Assembly (NCBI GenBank): GCA_029938515.1 | Contig: JAOZUU010000108.1 | Coordinates: forward strand, 1-8,044 | Direction: 5' to 3' | Length of the DNA stretch: 8,044 bases | Origin: Desulfobacterales bacterium | GTDB taxonomy: Bacteria; Desulfobacterota; Desulfobacteria; Desulfobacterales; QNYZ01 | Shown: one piece after another, positions 5,575-8,044 of the stretch | Numbering within the stretch: the first letter of the stretch is position 1 | Layout of the letters: each line of letters begins with the position of its first letter | Program-made: the position numbers and the translations under genes | Notes under the pieces: model-generated | Told to the model about the DNA's origin: nothing | What the model saw: the letters and a program-made list of their open reading frames with translations, nothing else | Databases searched by the model: none

Positions 5575-6309
5575 CTATTGATGATGTGTGGATCTGAACT
5601 GGCAGTGCTTCATCTCGCATTGCAGGCATTTACTGCCCGGGTTTTTCTCCTGCTCGGAATCACTGTATATGACAAAAGCGGATATGGATTTTGCCGGCCG
5701 CATGATAAACGCTTCATTCAAGTGCACACCGGCAGATTCACCCCCCAACAGGTCGAATATCAGGGCTTGACTCTCCAGGGCAATTCCGTTCAGCCCCGGA
5801 CCCAATCGACAGCCTGTAAAAAGGCCCAGCTGTCGTGAATGTATATCAACGAGGCCATCGCATATCGATGCCATAGCATCCAGCATTGCCGTTCCAACGG
5901 CATCCAGCAGCAGCGATTGGTATAACCTGCCGCGCTTGGCCAGGTCCCTGCACGTTGTTTCGAGAGCACTGCCCAGGGTGCCGACATAAACGGCTATATA
6001 TCGGGTGTCATCATCCATAGGGTCGGGAAGAATGTCGGCATAGGCCCCATCTGACAACACGATTGCGCATACGCTTTCGATCTTTTCAATCGGAATCGCG
6101 CGATAACTCACAACTGGTTTTACCATCCCGGCAGCCTGATGGATCCCTGCGCATATCTGCTGATGCGTCTTCGGCCTCAGTTGATAATCCGGCCCCCCGA
6201 AGTAACGCGCAACGGCCTCGGGTGCCGGGCTGAGATCTTCCGGATCGATCGGGATGCGTAGCGTCGACGAACCGGTTAGATCCACCTTTCTGATTTGCCT
6301 ATCATCCAT
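5575..6309 (-). CDS. Stand-alone MetH activation-domain-like protein (corrinoid reactivation)
   Basis: This 244-residue protein is related to the C-terminal SAM-binding activation domain of cobalamin-dependent methionine synthase, which remethylates oxidised cob(II)alamin with SAM and one electron. The conserved core is visible: GCRLGPG (166-172), ALESQ (177-181), LNEAFIMRPAKSISA (197-211), then a C-terminal CLQCEMKHCQFR with Cys228, 231 and 236, as in anaerobe versions of the family. The tyrosine of the usual PGY motif is Leu173 here, so SAM or corrinoid contacts may differ. No cobalamin-binding or substrate domain is attached, so it must act on a separate corrinoid protein. It sits between the MtmB homologue and the Fe-S flavoprotein, fitting a methyltransfer/reactivation cluster. 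The ATG at 6309 lacks a clear Shine-Dalgarno. A GTG at 6285 (codon 9), preceded by AGAAAG, is an alternative start. Confidence 0.78.
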   Translation of the reverse strand: MDDRQIRKVDLTGSSTLRIPIDPEDLSPAPEAVARYFGGPDYQLRPKTHQQICAGIHQAAGMVKPVVSYRAIPIEKIESVCAIVLSDGAYADILPDPMDDDTRYIAVYVGTLGSALETTCRDLAKRGRLYQSLLLDAVGTAMLDAMASICDGLVDIHSRQLGLFTGCRLGPGLNGIALESQALIFDLLGGESAGVHLNEAFIMRPAKSISAFVIYSDSEQEKNPGSKCLQCEMKHCQFRSTHHQ

Positions 6310-6361
6310 ACGACAATTATGATGCCGGCATCATCGTTCATCTGATGTTTGCACGAGATGT

Positions 6362-6526
6362 TAGTGCCGCGGAAAAAATTAAATCCACCATCTTACTTGT
6401 CTTTTTGCCCGCGTTCCGCGTTACGTCGCTGGTTACATACAACCAATATGAAACCAGCGACGCGCCTTGAACGCGAACAAAAATCCGGCGTTATCCCGGT
6501 GGATTTTATTTTTTCCGAGGCCCCTA
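6362..6526. mobile_element. Fold-back MITE-like palindromic element
   Basis: Nearly the whole stretch is one imperfect palindrome centred near 6443. The outer arms are 6370-6389 (CGGAAAAAATTAAATCCACC) and 6498-6517, which match in 19 of 20 positions as reverse complements. Inside them TTTTTG (6402-6407) pairs with CAAAAA (6478-6483), CGCGTTC (6410-6416) with GAACGCG (6469-6475), and CGTCGCTGGTT (6424-6434) with AACCAGCGACG (6452-6462). The similarity continues outward to a TA at each end (6362-6363 and 6525-6526), as expected for a TA-duplicating, IS630/Tc1-like non-autonomous element. It fills the space between the mtmB-like stop and the activation gene. It carries no gene. It could alternatively be an RNA structure that adjusts expression within the operon. 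Confidence 0.6.
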
Positions 6527-7906
6527 AAACGGAAATTCAACTCCCATGTCCGCGATTTCATCTTTTATCCGGCGGTACATATCGTAATGCTCCTGGGTCG
6601 GCACGGCTTTGGCGACATCGTAGCACTCGTGGTATTCACACCCGATGGGCGCATCCGCGGCATTGTCTTCATATGTTGCCAGCAGCCTCTTGGCGATGTC
6701 GTTCACTTCGGCCCGGGACAATCCCTGACACGCCACGGCATGGCCGACTTCCACGCCGATTCTGGCCTCGAGCGGCGTCGCCCGATTCTTGTATTTGTTG
6801 CGGGCCGAAGCCATTTCCCACAGGTGCCATCCCGTTACCGTCGAAACCATGGCATGAACCGCGGTTTCCCGGAAAAGCATTTCAGTCATGGGACCGGCAT
6901 TGGCAAACCCATTCGAGGTGTGCAGCAGTTTGCTGTTTCTGGCCAGTGCCTGCCCGGCCATGGCAATGGCCCATAACAGTTCCCGGGTGGTGTTGGAGCC
7001 GTAATTCAGGTGAAACGGGAAGTGCTGATTGAAAACAGCACCGTGAATCACCAGACCGATCAGGCTGTAGGCAACCGTGGTCACGGCCGTCCCTTCCGAA
7101 CCCCCGCACCACCCGCCGTAAATCGCTCCGGTCAGGTTGCCGGTATAGCAGCCGTACTGGGCATAATGGAGCGAACGGTTGAGAAGCGTGTCGGCGGTCT
7201 TGAACTCGGTCAGCGACCCTACAAGCCGTGCATCCGTTTTCTGAACGCCCCACTCGTCGTTTGATACGGCGATTTGACCGCTGTCGTGCTCCGCGGTACC
7301 CACGGCAACCATAAATGTTCCCGGACGTCCCAGCAGTCTTGCCGCCAGTTTCTGGTTGTAGATGTGCTGAATACAACCGCTGATTTCAGTGGGACCCGAA
7401 GATTCGATCAGGTGACCGAAAGTCTCTTCCAGGATCGGCCCGCAAATACCGTCTAAAAGCGGCTCTTTTAAATAGGCCATGCAGATGGATTGGTGATACT
7501 GCTCGTCACAGGTAATGTCCGGACTCAAGATACAAAAAGGTGGATCCGTGTCCTCAACCTGCCGGTGTTTCCACAGGATGGCATCCTTTCCAGCGCCGAC
7601 CCAGTATTGATCTTTGGCCATATACAGCGCTTCCCTAATCTCCTCATCGGTGACCTGGATGAGCCGGTGGGAATCGGTGTTGTAATACCCCACATCCCGG
7701 AACAGGTCCCAAGCCGCCTGCCAGATTCTGTCGGCCATATCGTCATCTGTCGGACAGGGGTTATCCGGGTCGTATTTGATTTCATATTTTTTAATGAGCT
7801 TTTTAAGTGTCGGGGTAAAGTGTCTGGGAAGAAAATCATCCTCATCCATAAAGGGGCCGGTCTGGGATCGTTCGAGAATCTCCCAGTGTCTATAGGCGGT
7901 AGTCAT
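6524..7906 (-). CDS. Non-pyrrolysine homologue of monomethylamine:corrinoid methyltransferase (MtmB family)
   Basis: The 460 residues match MtmB over their full length (the archaeal enzyme has about 458): FRDVGYYNTDSHRL (69-82), WVGAGKDAI (102-110), LLGRPG (191-196), IYGGWCGGSEG (262-272), LNYGSNTTRE (300-309), NAGPMTEM (336-343), then TPLEARIGVEVGHA and ECYDVAKAVPT near the end. MtmB enzymes move a methyl group from methylamine to the cobalt of a corrinoid protein using pyrrolysine, encoded by an in-frame amber codon, about 7 residues after the first Gly of GRPG. Here the frame has no internal TAG and the aligned residue is Val200 (segment TFMVAVGT). The substrate is therefore probably not methylamine, in parallel with non-Pyl MttB proteins. 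AAGGAGG six bases before the ATG fixes the start. No corrinoid protein is next to it inside the window; one could lie upstream beyond 8044. The TAG stop lies in the adjoining fold-back element. Confidence 0.85.
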   Translation of the reverse strand: MTTAYRHWEILERSQTGPFMDEDDFLPRHFTPTLKKLIKKYEIKYDPDNPCPTDDDMADRIWQAAWDLFRDVGYYNTDSHRLIQVTDEEIREALYMAKDQYWVGAGKDAILWKHRQVEDTDPPFCILSPDITCDEQYHQSICMAYLKEPLLDGICGPILEETFGHLIESSGPTEISGCIQHIYNQKLAARLLGRPGTFMVAVGTAEHDSGQIAVSNDEWGVQKTDARLVGSLTEFKTADTLLNRSLHYAQYGCYTGNLTGAIYGGWCGGSEGTAVTTVAYSLIGLVIHGAVFNQHFPFHLNYGSNTTRELLWAIAMAGQALARNSKLLHTSNGFANAGPMTEMLFRETAVHAMVSTVTGWHLWEMASARNKYKNRATPLEARIGVEVGHAVACQGLSRAEVNDIAKRLLATYEDNAADAPIGCEYHECYDVAKAVPTQEHYDMYRRIKDEIADMGVEFPF

Positions 7907-7940
7907 TGTAATCCTCCTTATATTCTCTCTATAGTCTTCC

Positions 7941-8044
7941 AGATAATGTTTTTGGACTGCGTTATCGGTCGCCCCCTTCGACGACGTACGGGGTGTACGC
8001 CTTACTCAGGGGGGCTCCCTCTAGCCTTGCCAAAAACATTATCT
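7941..8044. repeat. 104-base palindromic intergenic element, reaching the window edge
   Basis: AGATAATGTTTTTGG (7941-7955) is the perfect reverse complement of 8030-8044. GCCCCC (7971-7976) pairs with GGGGGC (8010-8015), and CGTAC (7985-7989) with GTACG (7995-7999). All three pairs share one centre near 7992, so this is a single long hairpin. It lies 34 bases upstream of the mtmB-like start on its 5' side. The match ends at the last base of the window and may continue. It resembles intergenic palindromic repeats found in many copies in some Desulfobacterota, but that is recollection. A 5' regulatory hairpin or a terminator for an upstream gene are alternatives. Confidence 0.65.

Noticed and set aside
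6349..7032. Plus-strand open frame opposite the mtmB-like gene
   Set aside because: It runs through the fold-back element and then antisense to conserved MtmB motifs; composition is Trp/Arg/Pro-rich and not protein-like.
6524..7906. Internal amber codon or PYLIS-type element in the mtmB-like gene
   Set aside because: The reading frame is open from ATG to the terminal TAG with full family length; no in-frame TAG occurs near the pyrrolysine position.
1..8044. CRISPR array, tRNA or rRNA genes, full insertion sequence
   Set aside because: No regularly spaced direct repeats, cloverleaf-like segments, rRNA motifs or transposase frames were seen on either strand.

Overview
This window looks like chromosomal DNA from an anaerobic bacterium. 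I would guess a sulfate-reducing Desulfobacterota (Desulfobacterales-like), but this rests on gene content (corrinoid-type methyltransferase, MetH-reactivation-like protein, large Fe-S flavoprotein, stand-alone core MetE) and not on any marker gene. It splits into an accessory left part and a metabolic right part.

Left part (1-2033). A partial, weakly supported open frame leads into a structure that closely resembles a decayed integron attC site (177-238). Next, on the minus strand, is a toxin-antitoxin pair: a TumE/DUF6516-type toxin followed by a winged-helix antitoxin. Its promoter carries a perfect 7+5+7 palindrome between and over the -35 and -10 boxes. A gene-poor stretch of about 370 bases follows, with several small palindromes and what may be a frameshifted gene relic. 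It ends in a near-consensus sigma70 promoter driving a second, unrelated toxin-antitoxin pair on the plus strand (AbrB-type VapB and PIN-domain VapC, stop and start codons abutting).

Right part (2222-8044). A plus-strand core methionine synthase (MetE C-terminal type, with the Zn ligands His-x-Cys, Glu, Cys) converges on a minus-strand cluster. In transcription order the cluster holds: an intact 460-residue homologue of monomethylamine:corrinoid methyltransferase MtmB that has no in-frame amber codon and has an ordinary residue where pyrrolysine should be; a stand-alone MetH-activation-domain protein; and a 718-residue GltD-like flavoprotein with ferredoxin clusters. A working model (inference) is that the MtmB homologue demethylates an unidentified substrate onto a corrinoid protein encoded elsewhere, the activation protein and flavoprotein keep the cobalt reduced or remethylated, and the core MetE could take the methyl group to homocysteine. 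The substrate, the corrinoid protein and the link to the MetE gene are not shown by the sequence.

Two long palindromic elements flank the MtmB homologue: a roughly 165-base fold-back element whose end supplies its TAG stop codon (6362-6526), and a 104-base palindrome about 35 bases upstream of its start (7941-8044). I see no rRNA, tRNA, CRISPR array or complete insertion sequence.
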